Below, in pieces: positions 17,942 through 27,429 of a DNA stretch of 64,000 bases (within the stretch, counting starts at the first letter, position 1; every line of letters starts with the position of its first letter). Source of the stretch: Spirosoma panaciterrae DSM 21099 (GTDB lineage: Bacteria > Bacteroidota > Bacteroidia > Cytophagales > Spirosomataceae). The notes below the pieces were generated by a model. That model was not told where the DNA came from. It saw only the letters and a program-made list of their open reading frames with translations, and did no database searches. The position numbers and the translations under genes were made by a program. Location: contig NZ_KB893182.1 in NCBI RefSeq assembly GCF_000374025.1, positions 62,001-126,000 on the forward strand, written 5' to 3'.

Positions 17942-19927
17942 CTACTGCTTATCGATAGTCAAACCAGGCCAGTTGTCTGTGCGAAAGGGAACGGCAGGTA
18001 ATCCTTCCCGATTGTAAAGATTGCCATCGGGTGAGTTACCCCAGTTGTAGCGAACGGCTACAGGATTAGGGACTAGCTCGCTGCTCAGTAGAACTTCATT
18101 GCCGTTCAATGTGCCTTTCGCCCAGTGGTAAACATGATCTGGACCAGCCAGACTGAAGCCTCGAACGTAGCCGTATTTGTCACGAACGGCCAAACCAGTA
18201 CCAACCTCGTTGAATCCTACCCGCACTTGCCTGCCCTCAACTCTCATGGCCTTGAACATTGGCCCTGAACTTACGACTCCCGTTTCCTGGTAAGCTACCC
18301 GGCGGGCTGCCAAGGCAAGGCGTTTGCCAACATCTTGTTTATTGATGGGGTGAATATTGGTTGAATCGCCAATGTCAATGGCCACGGCCATGCCGGTTTT
18401 AGGTTCTGCTAACGCCATGGTCTGGGCTTCGCGCAGTTCTGCCCAGGCATAATCGGCAGGTTGTGGTTTATCGTTCATGAAGCTAGCCAGTTGTACAAAT
18501 AGGAACGGGAATTCATGCCCCCAGCGGTTTCGCCAGTCCTGAATCAAGCCTGGGAAAAGCTGCCGATATTGATACGCCCGGTCCGTATTGGCTTCGCCTT
18601 GATACCAGATAACACCCTTTAGAGCATATGGAATGAGGGGGGCAATCATGCTGTTATACAGTGACGTCAGTGAGTTCTGACTGAATAAAAGATTCGGCGC
18701 TTTGGGCGCCTGGCGAGTGTCGATGCCTACCTCATATAACCAGGAGCCTGCCAGCGATAGCGTATCCTCTCCAACAGTAGCGAAAAGATCCTTCGGGTCA
18801 CCGAAAAGTCCGCCACCACCGCCCGTATCGAGTATGCGAATGGCAATGGTATTTGTTCCAGCTTTGCTTAAGCTACCGGGAACGGTATACACGCGTTGAG
18901 CATCGAAAGGGCTGGTGCCTCCCACTTTATGGCCGTTGAACCAGGTGGAGTCTACATCGTCGATACGGGCCAGATGTAGAACGAGTGGCTTACCGGCCTG
19001 CTGATCACTCAGCGTAATCTGTCTACGCACCCAGACAACTCCATCAAAGTCGGGTAATGTGCCCGACTCCTCCCATCGGCCCGGCAGTTGCATCGATCGC
19101 CAGTTGGTAGTAGGCAGGTCAGCCGCTGACCAAGGGGAGGTTTTGTCAGTAAACCCCCGGTCAGCGACCGTATAGGTTCGCTGCCAATCGGCCAGTTTTC
19201 TGGCAAACGCCTGTTTAAGCTGCTCCAGTGAACCGCCTGGATTCTCTTCTACCGATGCGAGCTTAACGGCAAATTCCGGAAACGGGCGAAGGGCCGCTGG
19301 GCTCATCCAGGCTTCAATCTGTGTACCGCCCCAATCAGATGTAATGAGGCCAATGGGCACCTGGTACCGTTGATAGAGATCGCGGCCGAAGAAATAAGCT
19401 ACCGCCGAAAATGTAACTACCGTCTGTGGGCTGCACAACCGCCAGCCGTCGCTAGAAACGTCGGCTAAAGGAGACGGTGAGATAGTGTCGCGCACGTCGA
19501 ACAGACGAATCATCGGGTAGTTCGCGCTATCTATGTCATTTTTCGTATGGGGTAACAGTTGCTGCATCCGCCACTCCATATTCGACTGGCCCGATCCTAA
19601 CCACACATCGCCCAGCAGAATATCGTTGATCACTAGCGTATTCTTCTTTCCCCGGATCGTCATGGTGTAAGGTCCACCAGCCGACATAGCCGGTAAGTCG
19701 AGTCGCCACTTTGTATCGGAACCGGCTTTGGTCGTAAAGGTTTTGCCCGAAAACTCGATAGTTACCCGTTCATCTGCGTCGGCCCAACCCCAAACCGGGA
19801 TCGGCTGATCCCGTTGGAGAACCATGTGGTCACTTACAAGTCGGGGTAGCCGTACCTCGGCATGCGTGGTGACTAGGCAACTCAGTTGAATCAAACACGT
19901 TAAGAAAATACTCAACGATTGATACAT
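17942..19927 (-). CDS. Sialate-O-acetylesterase-like (SASA) carbohydrate esterase
   Basis: 661 residues with a signal peptide. The SASA-family block WLGSGQSNMEW carries the nucleophile S115, and the C-terminal DIGDSTNIHPINKQDVGKR supplies the Asp/His pair. It would remove acetyl groups from a glycan so that the glycosidases can act. A beta-galactosidase-like jelly roll (HLARIDDVDSTWFNGHKVG) is inserted between the two halves, closely resembling the N-terminal module of the GH127-like protein in the same locus. It is the first gene after the hairpin that follows susD. Confidence 0.85.
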   Translation of the reverse strand: MYQSLSIFLTCLIQLSCLVTTHAEVRLPRLVSDHMVLQRDQPIPVWGWADADERVTIEFSGKTFTTKAGSDTKWRLDLPAMSAGGPYTMTIRGKKNTLVINDILLGDVWLGSGQSNMEWRMQQLLPHTKNDIDSANYPMIRLFDVRDTISPSPLADVSSDGWRLCSPQTVVTFSAVAYFFGRDLYQRYQVPIGLITSDWGGTQIEAWMSPAALRPFPEFAVKLASVEENPGGSLEQLKQAFARKLADWQRTYTVADRGFTDKTSPWSAADLPTTNWRSMQLPGRWEESGTLPDFDGVVWVRRQITLSDQQAGKPLVLHLARIDDVDSTWFNGHKVGGTSPFDAQRVYTVPGSLSKAGTNTIAIRILDTGGGGGLFGDPKDLFATVGEDTLSLAGSWLYEVGIDTRQAPKAPNLLFSQNSLTSLYNSMIAPLIPYALKGVIWYQGEANTDRAYQYRQLFPGLIQDWRNRWGHEFPFLFVQLASFMNDKPQPADYAWAELREAQTMALAEPKTGMAVAIDIGDSTNIHPINKQDVGKRLALAARRVAYQETGVVSSGPMFKAMRVEGRQVRVGFNEVGTGLAVRDKYGYVRGFSLAGPDHVYHWAKGTLNGNEVLLSSELVPNPVAVRYNWGNSPDGNLYNREGLPAVPFRTDNWPGLTIDKQ

Positions 19928-19975
19928 ATAAATAAAACAAGAAGAAAGTTTTGAGAAGCGACTATGAATAAAATG

Positions 19976-20014
19976 CTGTTTTAAACGGCCTTACCGTAAG
20001 GCCGTTTAAAACAG
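19976..20014 (-). terminator. 18-bp intercistronic hairpin after susD
   Basis: CTGTTTTAAACGGCCTTA (19976-19993) and its exact inverse complement (19997-20014) enclose a 3-base loop. It begins 12 bases after the susD stop codon. No long U tract follows on the minus-strand transcript, so it may act as a partial terminator or an RNA-stability element that keeps susCD transcripts more abundant than the downstream enzyme genes. Confidence 0.65.
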
Positions 20015-20025
20015 ACCCAAAGGCA

Positions 20026-21465
20026 TCAATAACCAGGATTTTGCTTTAAGCCCTTATTCAGATCCATCGCTTGAAGCGGGAAGGGGAACAACAGATTTTT
20101 CTCACTCACGTTAGGCCGACCGGCGGCTTTGTTTTCGCTTATAAGGCGACCCGTTCGAACCAGGTCGAAGAAACCGTGCCCTTCGAAGCAAAGCTCCATC
20201 TCGCGCTCGCGGTAAACAGCCTGCCGAAACGTATCCTTTGATAGACCTGACAGATTCGGTAAAGCGGCTATGTCTTCGGTACCATTAGGCCGGGTCCGGG
20301 CCCGCTTTCGAATCTGATTGATCGCATCGTAAGCCGCAACCGTTGGGCCGTTTACCTCGTTTTCGGCTTCTGCGAAAATCAGCAGGGCTTCTGCATATCG
20401 CATGATGGGGAAATTATTATCACCACTAAAGCAGACGTTTTCTTTGCCCCAGGCGATGTATTTCTTAATGAAGGGTCGGCTGTAGCTGATCGTCTTGTTG
20501 TCCGTTGTTACGTAGGATGTCATCATCGAAATCTCTTTGCGATATGTACTGGGGTAGTTGTCGAAGAATTGTTGCGACACCCCCGCCAACCCTTCGGCAA
20601 AACCACAGCCGGTTGTACCCGACGGACTCAGGATCGACTCAAACCAGGCACCCACGCGGAACATCTTGTACTGCGCAGATAAGATATGCTCGGCATTGTT
20701 TTTCTTGGCCGGATCAAATACATCCCGGTAGTCAGCCATGAGTTTGTATACTCCTAAGTCGATCACTTCTTTACTCTTGGCACGGGCCAGATCGAACTGC
20801 TTGAGTGTGAGATACACACGCGCCAGTTGAAGTTTTGCGGCTCCACGTGTAGCCCGACCTACTTCACTCGGCGGATAATCAACGGGTAGTGCTTTTTCGG
20901 CAAACTGAAGGTCTTCCAGAATCAGTTGATAAATCTGCTGCTTATCCGTACGGGGATTCGAAACGGCCACATTTAGGTCGACCGCAGGGTTTGTAACCAG
21001 GGGCACATCGCCAAAGAGCCGGACCAGGTTAAAATAATGAAGTGCCCGCATAAACCGGGCCTCGCCCAGGTACGCATCCCGCAGGTTCTTGTCCATGGTA
21101 ATAGCCGGTACACGTTCGAGAATGAGGTTGGCCCGCTGAATACCGACATAGGCCCCACCATAGTAGTCCAGATACGCCAGCGTGGCATCATAGGAGAAGT
21201 TGTCGGTAGCCACCGTGTTCACATTGACCAGTCCATCCATGGCCGGAGTGGGCAAGTCAGCCAGGAAGTACAGCGAGACATTATACGCATTGCCGTTGAT
21301 TAGTGTATTGTAGAGGCTATAAACGGCGGCTTTAGCTTCGTCGGCTGTCTTGAAAAAATTGTCTGGTGTGACAAAATCAAGGGGCTTTTCTTCCAGTGCA
21401 CTCTTGCAGGAGTCTACTAGTACGAAGGATAAGAGTAACAGGAAAATTTGTTGTAGTCGTTTCAT
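20026..21465 (-). CDS. susD: SusD/RagB-family outer-membrane glycan-binding lipoprotein
   Basis: 479 residues; a lipobox (LVDSC) places the lipidated cysteine at C20. The SusD fold is shown by the N-terminal LDFVTPDNFFKTADEAKAAVYSLYNTL, the TPR-like RFMRALHYFNLVRLFGDVPLVT and the C-terminal YREREMELCFEGHGFFDLVR. It captures oligosaccharides at the cell surface and acts as the lid of the SusC channel. It follows susC by 58 bp and ends just before the strong hairpin. Confidence 0.95.
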   Translation of the reverse strand: MKRLQQIFLLLLSFVLVDSCKSALEEKPLDFVTPDNFFKTADEAKAAVYSLYNTLINGNAYNVSLYFLADLPTPAMDGLVNVNTVATDNFSYDATLAYLDYYGGAYVGIQRANLILERVPAITMDKNLRDAYLGEARFMRALHYFNLVRLFGDVPLVTNPAVDLNVAVSNPRTDKQQIYQLILEDLQFAEKALPVDYPPSEVGRATRGAAKLQLARVYLTLKQFDLARAKSKEVIDLGVYKLMADYRDVFDPAKKNNAEHILSAQYKMFRVGAWFESILSPSGTTGCGFAEGLAGVSQQFFDNYPSTYRKEISMMTSYVTTDNKTISYSRPFIKKYIAWGKENVCFSGDNNFPIMRYAEALLIFAEAENEVNGPTVAAYDAINQIRKRARTRPNGTEDIAALPNLSGLSKDTFRQAVYREREMELCFEGHGFFDLVRTGRLISENKAAGRPNVSEKNLLFPFPLQAMDLNKGLKQNPGY

Positions 21466-21523
21466 CGTGATCCAGTTGTAAATTGATGGGTCGATTGACT
21501 TTTATTAAAGACCTTTTTTGTGC

Positions 21524-24500
21524 TTAGAAAGACAGGTTTAGTCCGAAGACGAACCGCTTTTGCACAGGGTATGAGTACAGATCAATGCCCTGGAGGGCCT
21601 GCGCCTGTCCGGCGATATTAACTTCCGGATCGAAACCGGTATACTTGGTGAATGTTAACAGGTTCTGGCCTGTAGCGTATACACGCAGACCATTCAGCCA
21701 GGTAAGGCCCCATTGCCCCACTGGAAAGCGGTACGAGAGCGTAACGGTCCGCAGGCGCAGAAATGAACCATCTTCAACGAACCGGTTGGTCACAAAGAAA
21801 TTAGTCGGGCTAACGCGTGGTATGGTGTTACTCGTGTTGGCCCCTGTCCATCGATTCGCCATCTCGCTAGTCGTATTAAACTGACCCGCAGAAGTTTCCA
21901 GGTTGTAGCGCGTCAGATTAACGACATTTACGTCGGCCACACCCTGTAGAAACACGTTCAGTTCCAGGTTCTTGTAGGAAATAGTATTGTTCAGACCAAA
22001 CAGGTATTTAGGGATACCATGGCCCGTGATAGCACGGTCATCGCCATCGATCTTTCCATCGTTATTGAGGTCTTTGTAGCGAATGTCGCCAGGTTTATAC
22101 ACGCTAAAGCCGGGACCAGCGGCATTAATCTGGTCATTGGTCTGCCAGATTCCATCGGCAACATAGGTATAAAAAGAGCCGATCGGCTGCCCAGTTCGGA
22201 TGACACTCAACCCATCAACGCCACCATTGGTATTGGGAAATAGACTCACCAGTATCTGGCGGCTACCATCTGGATTTGGTGTTGTACCATCGGGCAGGCT
22301 AATTACCCGATTCGTGTTAATAGACAAGTTGGCATCTGTAGTCCACCGAACAGCTCCCGTCAGGTTTTGGCTACTCAGGCTAAACTCAACTCCCTGGTTT
22401 CGCACCTGACCCAAATTCCGCCATTGGGTCTGAAATCCCGTTTCGAGTGGTACTGGTGTTTGAAATAATAGATCGGAGGTATTTTTAAGGTAATAGTCAG
22501 CCGTAGCAGTCAGGCGGTTATTCCAAAAACCCATATCCAAGCCTAAATCGAACTGGGCCGTTCGCTCCCAGCCTAGGTTCGGATTGTATAAATTACCTGT
22601 GGGGGCAAAACCTGTCACCTGGTCGCCACCCAGCACCTGTCCCCGGTCAGCTTGCAAGATTGGTAATGACCGGTAAGGCGGTATTTCCTGATTACCCGTT
22701 ACTCCATAACTTGTTCGCAGCTTAAGATCGCTGAATGCCTTTGTTTTCTTAATAAATGATTCGTCACTAAGCCGCCATGCAAAGGCTCCTGAAGGGAAGA
22801 AACCATATTTACGACCATCACCAAACTTTGATGAGCCATCACTACGGGCTGTGAACGTGAACAGATACTTATCATCAAGACTGTAATTAAACCGACCGAA
22901 AAACGATTGAATCGTAAAATTGAAACTACCCGATGGAGCGTAATTTCGATCATTAGCACCCGCCGTTACGATATAGTACGAGGTAGCATCGGTTGGAAAA
23001 CCGGATCGGCGAATGCCGTAATTCAGTACGCTTTGTCGTTGAAAAGAATTGCCTAATAAAGCCGTCAGACTGTGCCGAGTACCAATCTTACGGGTGTAAG
23101 TCAGGGTGTTTTCATTCAGCCAAGATACATTTTCGACGGTACTAATATTCGCAATTGAGTTTTCGTTTAAGCCCTCCAAGGTAGTTTTAGGCGAATAGCC
23201 ACGACCTGTTGAGTAGGCTACATCAGCTCCCACCAGTACTTTACCCACCAGGCCTTCGATAAATTTAAATTCACCGTAAATGTTTCCCAGTGCGCGAGTG
23301 ACAATGGTTTTGTCGGTCTTCTGATTACCAACGGCCACTGGGTTGTCGATCTGCGAGCTTTGCCCACCAATAGACGTACTTTGCTCCAGGAAGTAATTCC
23401 CGTTGGCATCGTAAACTGGATTGAAAGGCCGGGAGGCCAACGTTTGGTAGATGATGTCGCGCACGTCTCGGTCAGTACGGCTCAACGTCAGGCTGTTACC
23501 AAATTTGAAGCGCTGGCTAAAGGTTTTATCAAGGTTAAACCGCAACGACATTCGCTTAAAACCCGAGCCTGTCACAGCTCCTTTCTCATCATAATATTCA
23601 CCCGACACAAGGTAATTCGTCGATTCGTTACCTCCAGAAAAACTGATGGCATGATTTTGTACCGTTCCTGTCTGGAAAACCTCTTTTTGCCAGTCGGTGT
23701 TGGTCGTCGGAATAGTCGGATAAGGCGTAACGGGGGGCGTCAGGCTCTGCCCAAAGCTGTTAGCGAGTGCTGCCAGTTGAGAACTATTCATCAAGTCGTA
23801 GCGACTACGAACCTGCTGAATGCCCACGTAGGAGTTGACGCTGATGCGGTTCTGCCCCGATTTGCCGCGCTTGGTGGTAATTAGAATAACCCCATTAGCC
23901 CCCCGGGCACCGTAGATCGCCGTGGCCGAAGCATCTTTGAGCACTTCAATGCTCTCAATGTCATTGGTGTTGATTGAGGCTAGTGCGTTACCTCCCGTAC
24001 GTTCGCCCACACCTGATGGCGTTGCGTTATTGTCACTGTAGACCGGAAAGCCATCAATAACATAAAGCGGTTCGTTACCAGCATTGACTGAGTTAGATCC
24101 GCGAATACGAATCGTAACCCCACCACCGGGTGCCGACGAAGCCTGCGTCACCTGCAAACCAGCTACACGTCCCTGCAAAATCTGGTCACTTGAACTGACC
24201 GGTACGGCAAGAATATCGCGGCTTTTTACTGACGCAACGGAGCCCGTAATGTCACGTTTGTTCTGGGTGCCGTACCCCACCACTACCACTTCGCCTAACG
24301 TCTTATTATCGACGGCCAGGGTTAGGTTGAGCTGCGTACGGTTTCCTACGACGACTTCCTGGCTCAGGTACCCAATAAACGAGAAGATGAGTGTGCTGTT
24401 GGGGTTCGGTACATCGAGTTTATAGCGGCCCTTTAGATCCGTCGTTGTTCCCTTTGCCGTCCCTTTCAGGACGACACTAACTCCCGCCAAAGCTGCCCCG

Positions 24501-24964
24501 TTTTCGTCGTTTACTGTTCCAGATATAGTGACGTCTGTAGGTGCTTCAGTGGTTTCGGTTAGTTGGAGCCCTCCGGAAGGCTCTTGACCGTTTCCCAGCC
24601 CACTGGTCCGAATTAATATAATCTGATTGTTGCGAACAACCTCATAGGAAATGTGACGGGGCGGAAGGACCCTTTTGAGAACCGACTCTATTGTTTCGTT
24701 ACTAACGGCAAGGGTTAGTTTATCACCTGAGGAGATTACATCCCGCTGGTAGGAGAAAGCGACTTTAGCCTGACGTTCAATGGATTGTAGCAAAGATTTG
24801 AGGCTAGCATTCTGTGCCTGCAAGGTTACCCTTTCCTGTAGGCACTCCTGTGCCGACACGGGTACTGCCCGGCAAAAGCCAGCCAGCAAGCCCATGAGTG
24901 CGAGTTGTACGGCCGTGATTTTCATTATACCGAAAATTGCTTTTCTGGTAAGAAAATTTGACAT
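21524..24964 (-). CDS. susC: SusC/RagA-family TonB-dependent transporter with STN domain
   Basis: 1146 residues from the ATG at 24964, which gives a signal peptide ending VPVSAQ; an upstream frame to 25060 lacks such a start. Order: STN secretin/TonB signalling domain (about 46-118), carboxypeptidase-like beta domain (TISGTVNDENGAALAGVSV), the SusC hallmark VVVVGYGTQNKRDITGSV, plug (YVIDGFPVYSD, ATAIYGARGANGVILITTK) and a 22-strand barrel ending RFVFGLNLSF. It imports oligosaccharides with SusD. The STN domain means it also signals to the FecR/ECF pair encoded just upstream. Confidence 0.95.
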   Translation of the reverse strand: MSNFLTRKAIFGIMKITAVQLALMGLLAGFCRAVPVSAQECLQERVTLQAQNASLKSLLQSIERQAKVAFSYQRDVISSGDKLTLAVSNETIESVLKRVLPPRHISYEVVRNNQIILIRTSGLGNGQEPSGGLQLTETTEAPTDVTISGTVNDENGAALAGVSVVLKGTAKGTTTDLKGRYKLDVPNPNSTLIFSFIGYLSQEVVVGNRTQLNLTLAVDNKTLGEVVVVGYGTQNKRDITGSVASVKSRDILAVPVSSSDQILQGRVAGLQVTQASSAPGGGVTIRIRGSNSVNAGNEPLYVIDGFPVYSDNNATPSGVGERTGGNALASINTNDIESIEVLKDASATAIYGARGANGVILITTKRGKSGQNRISVNSYVGIQQVRSRYDLMNSSQLAALANSFGQSLTPPVTPYPTIPTTNTDWQKEVFQTGTVQNHAISFSGGNESTNYLVSGEYYDEKGAVTGSGFKRMSLRFNLDKTFSQRFKFGNSLTLSRTDRDVRDIIYQTLASRPFNPVYDANGNYFLEQSTSIGGQSSQIDNPVAVGNQKTDKTIVTRALGNIYGEFKFIEGLVGKVLVGADVAYSTGRGYSPKTTLEGLNENSIANISTVENVSWLNENTLTYTRKIGTRHSLTALLGNSFQRQSVLNYGIRRSGFPTDATSYYIVTAGANDRNYAPSGSFNFTIQSFFGRFNYSLDDKYLFTFTARSDGSSKFGDGRKYGFFPSGAFAWRLSDESFIKKTKAFSDLKLRTSYGVTGNQEIPPYRSLPILQADRGQVLGGDQVTGFAPTGNLYNPNLGWERTAQFDLGLDMGFWNNRLTATADYYLKNTSDLLFQTPVPLETGFQTQWRNLGQVRNQGVEFSLSSQNLTGAVRWTTDANLSINTNRVISLPDGTTPNPDGSRQILVSLFPNTNGGVDGLSVIRTGQPIGSFYTYVADGIWQTNDQINAAGPGFSVYKPGDIRYKDLNNDGKIDGDDRAITGHGIPKYLFGLNNTISYKNLELNVFLQGVADVNVVNLTRYNLETSAGQFNTTSEMANRWTGANTSNTIPRVSPTNFFVTNRFVEDGSFLRLRTVTLSYRFPVGQWGLTWLNGLRVYATGQNLLTFTKYTGFDPEVNIAGQAQALQGIDLYSYPVQKRFVFGLNLSF

Positions 24965-25144
24965 AGATTTAGGTGTTTTTGTTGTGATAAGACAAAACAG
25001 TAGCTTCCGATTGCGGTCCAGGCATCGGGAACTTAGAGGAGGGAGACTATGTGGCAACATGGTTTCCCTTTTTCGTAAAAAGACGGGAGAGTAATTAATG
25101 CTTCATGGCAAACGATTGGTTAAGGTTTCATTGGTCAGGAACAA
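24965..25144 (-). promoter_or_regulatory. Leader region of susC, probable ECF-dependent control
   Basis: This 180-bp gap between fecR and susC is where an ECF-sigma promoter would be expected. I do not find a housekeeping TAnnTTTG element here. A short hairpin (CTTTTT-CGT-AAAAAG, 25068-25082) is present. The assignment is from position and gene context, not from a recognised consensus. Confidence 0.35.
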
Positions 25145-26242
25145 TTATTGACACCCTTTTGATTCGAGAACAATCTGAGCATCAACTTCTTTGTAGGTAG
25201 CTCCGATCACTTTACAGATAAGGTCCAGTTTATCGTACAGTGACTCGTCACCCATCTTCGTGGTGATGACACAATTGGCCAGCACGTCTTCATTATAAAT
25301 AATATCAACCCCATATCGCTTTTCGATGGCTTTTAGTACCGTTGGCACAGGCACTTCATCGAAGCGAACCACGGACTCTGCTTTCTCCGCCGTTGGCAAG
25401 GGGAGCGGTTGTTCGACTAACCGACGAGTTAGATTCTCGGTTTGCCGACTGAAAACAGCCTGCTGATTTGGCTCCAGCACCAGTCCAGTTGTTTCTGGAT
25501 CAATTACATTTACCCGAGGCTGCTTAAAGACAGATACCCGGCCAGTTCGAACGTTGACCAGCACCTGCTTGTCTTGCTCATAGGCCCGTACCCAGAAGCT
25601 CGTCCCGAGTACTTTAGTCACTAACTCATTAGCATATACGTAAAACGGCCGACTGGGGTCTTTGGCTATGTCAAAAAAAGCCTCTCCGCTCAGAAGAACC
25701 CGGCGTCTATCTTTTGTAAAATGACTCGGGTAACTAATCTTGCTATGCTTCGTCAAGGTAATGGCACTACCGTCTTCTAAAGAAATGCGAAGTGGTTTTT
25801 CACCGTCGTTAACTCGTTCAATAAGCGGCTGCTGATCGTTGACGGAGGCAACCAAATCGCGATAGGTTACCGAATGGCTATCGTAATTCCTCCAGACAAA
25901 CCAACTAATTCCTATTAATAAAGCAATGCTCGCGGCCCAGCGCCAAGTGGATCGCTGCCACCAATTCTGGACAACAATAGGCTCGTTTACCTCAACCGGA
26001 GTATCTTCCATAGCAACCTGAATACGCGACCAAACGGCCTGTTGATCCAGAGTAGGTAGATCGGTCTGCTCAGCAGCACTAATTTTATGAATCAACTGGC
26101 GGGCCTGGGCTACCGTTACTTGCTGATAGGCGTTTTGTTCAAGGAACGATTGCCAGAACGACTCGTTTTCTCCGAATAGAGCCCATCGGATGAACGAATC
26201 ATCGTTTAGAAAATCCAGCAGTTGATTGTAATGATATTGCAT
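25145..26242 (-). CDS. FecR-family anti-sigma factor
   Basis: 365 residues. A cytoplasmic N-terminal part is followed by one membrane segment (WRWAASIALLIGISWFVW, about 100-118). The periplasmic FecR domain holds the typical SLEDGSAITLTKHSKISYP and LLSGEAFFDIAKD...PFYVYA. A C-terminal domain of the kind that contacts the STN domain follows (PVPTVLKAIEKRYGVDIIYN). It would hold the ECF sigma factor inactive until SusC reports substrate. It lies 180 bp upstream of susC but is separated from the sigma gene by an unusually long gap of 602 bp. Confidence 0.92.
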   Translation of the reverse strand: MQYHYNQLLDFLNDDSFIRWALFGENESFWQSFLEQNAYQQVTVAQARQLIHKISAAEQTDLPTLDQQAVWSRIQVAMEDTPVEVNEPIVVQNWWQRSTWRWAASIALLIGISWFVWRNYDSHSVTYRDLVASVNDQQPLIERVNDGEKPLRISLEDGSAITLTKHSKISYPSHFTKDRRRVLLSGEAFFDIAKDPSRPFYVYANELVTKVLGTSFWVRAYEQDKQVLVNVRTGRVSVFKQPRVNVIDPETTGLVLEPNQQAVFSRQTENLTRRLVEQPLPLPTAEKAESVVRFDEVPVPTVLKAIEKRYGVDIIYNEDVLANCVITTKMGDESLYDKLDLICKVIGATYKEVDAQIVLESKGCQ

Positions 26243-26844
26243 CTTGATGTGAAGCAGACCTTTTATCTATACAGGTAAGGATTCGCCAAAAAACTAATCA
26301 TTGCTATTAAGTTTTTTTTGCCCTGAGTTCATAAGAGCCCGAATACGGACTTATAAGTCTTTGACTAGTAGAAGGTTTTTCGCAAAAAGGTCGATAAGAA
26401 TACTGAAGCTCCTACCGACCTTACCCTTTACGCTGTCGATTATGTTATTAAATATCACTTTATACGGCTGTTGCAACCTCCTGCCATAAGTAATGACTCG
26501 TCAAAAAGAAGGAACTGTAATCCGTATGGTCAATACCTACTTCGAGCGTCTGAACAGGTTTTATATACTCCTAAATGTATACCCCCTACTTTACCAGCAC
26601 TTCCCTCGCCATTGATTTTACATTTACCATATTCGATACGAGCTTGGTGAAGCTTACAATTGTGCCAACAAGTTTTTGTATTTAGGAGAACCTTGCAATA
26701 AGTACGCTTCATCTGTAGAGGTACACTATTTTCGCAGAACTAACTATCCATACAACAAATTTTGTTGTAAGAAAACTACTTATACCAAATAGCGGCCTTA
26801 AGAATAGCAAAAGTCACCTATTTTGTAAATTAGATGTACTTGTT
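26243..26844. other. 602-bp gap between ECF sigma and FecR genes
   Basis: AT-rich and without a supported gene; the short frames at 26301-26489 and 26530-26712 have no coding features. It contains a perfect 9-bp palindrome TACAACAAA-T-TTTGTTGTA at 26751-26769, just downstream of the sigma gene, of unknown role. Sigma and FecR genes are usually adjacent, so extra promoter or regulatory sequence may be hidden here. Confidence 0.45.
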
Positions 26845-27429
26845 TCACTTAAGAAGTAATAGGAGTAATATTGCCTTGGCGGCTTTAAGCGTTATGCGGA
26901 GTGCGGTGTATGATTTGGAGATGAGGTTGTTTACAGCCTGTTTGGTCAGCCCCATTACTTGGGCAATTTCATCAAGGCTCAGCCCTTGGTAAAAACGAAG
27001 ATGAATCACTTCTCGTTGCCGGTTCGTTAAGGTGGCAATTGCGGCCTGCACAGAGTAGGTTTCAGCCAGAAGCGTTTCCTGCTCAATGGATTGTTGTTCA
27101 ATGGATGGATGAACCAGTAGGTCTAAAAAATTGCCTATATCTTCAGAACTTTCGAAGACATCGTGACGGGCGTTACGGATCAGTTGATTACGTAAGGCCC
27201 GGAAAAAATAAAATTTGACTTGTTCGACATCACTTAAATGTTCCCTGCGTCGCCATAGATCGATGAAAACGTCCTGAATAGCATCTTCGACTACTGCTTT
27301 TTGAGGAGTCAACCGATATCCATAATGGCTCAGCGCTTTAAAGTGACGATTGTACAACAACTCATAGGCTGCCTTATCGCCCGCTTTAAACGCCTTCCAT
27401 AATTGCGCGTCCGACTGACCTGTAGTCAA
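26845..27429 (-). CDS. ECF RNA polymerase sigma factor (sigma-70 family)
   Basis: 194 residues. Region 2 (AYELLYNRHFKALSHYGYRL...VEDAIQDVFIDLWRRR) and region 4 (LTNRQREVIHLRFYQGLSLDEIAQVMGLTKQAVNNLISKSY) are clear. A short hydrophobic tail (ILLLLLL) ends the protein, as in many Bacteroidota sigma factors of SusC/FecR systems. With the FecR and STN-SusC genes downstream it forms a complete trans-envelope switch that would turn on the utilisation operon. Confidence 0.93.
   Translation of the reverse strand: MTTGQSDAQLWKAFKAGDKAAYELLYNRHFKALSHYGYRLTPQKAVVEDAIQDVFIDLWRRREHLSDVEQVKFYFFRALRNQLIRNARHDVFESSEDIGNFLDLLVHPSIEQQSIEQETLLAETYSVQAAIATLTNRQREVIHLRFYQGLSLDEIAQVMGLTKQAVNNLISKSYTALRITLKAAKAILLLLLLK

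Noticed and set aside
23360-23884. 174-codon open frame antisense to susC
   Set aside because: Its length comes from the codon pattern of susC on the other strand; the protein has no recognisable features.
17942-25060. Starch utilisation (true Sus) locus
   Set aside because: The GH97 has the Asp of retaining members, no GH13 is present, and the other enzymes target rhamnose- and arabinose-containing glycans.
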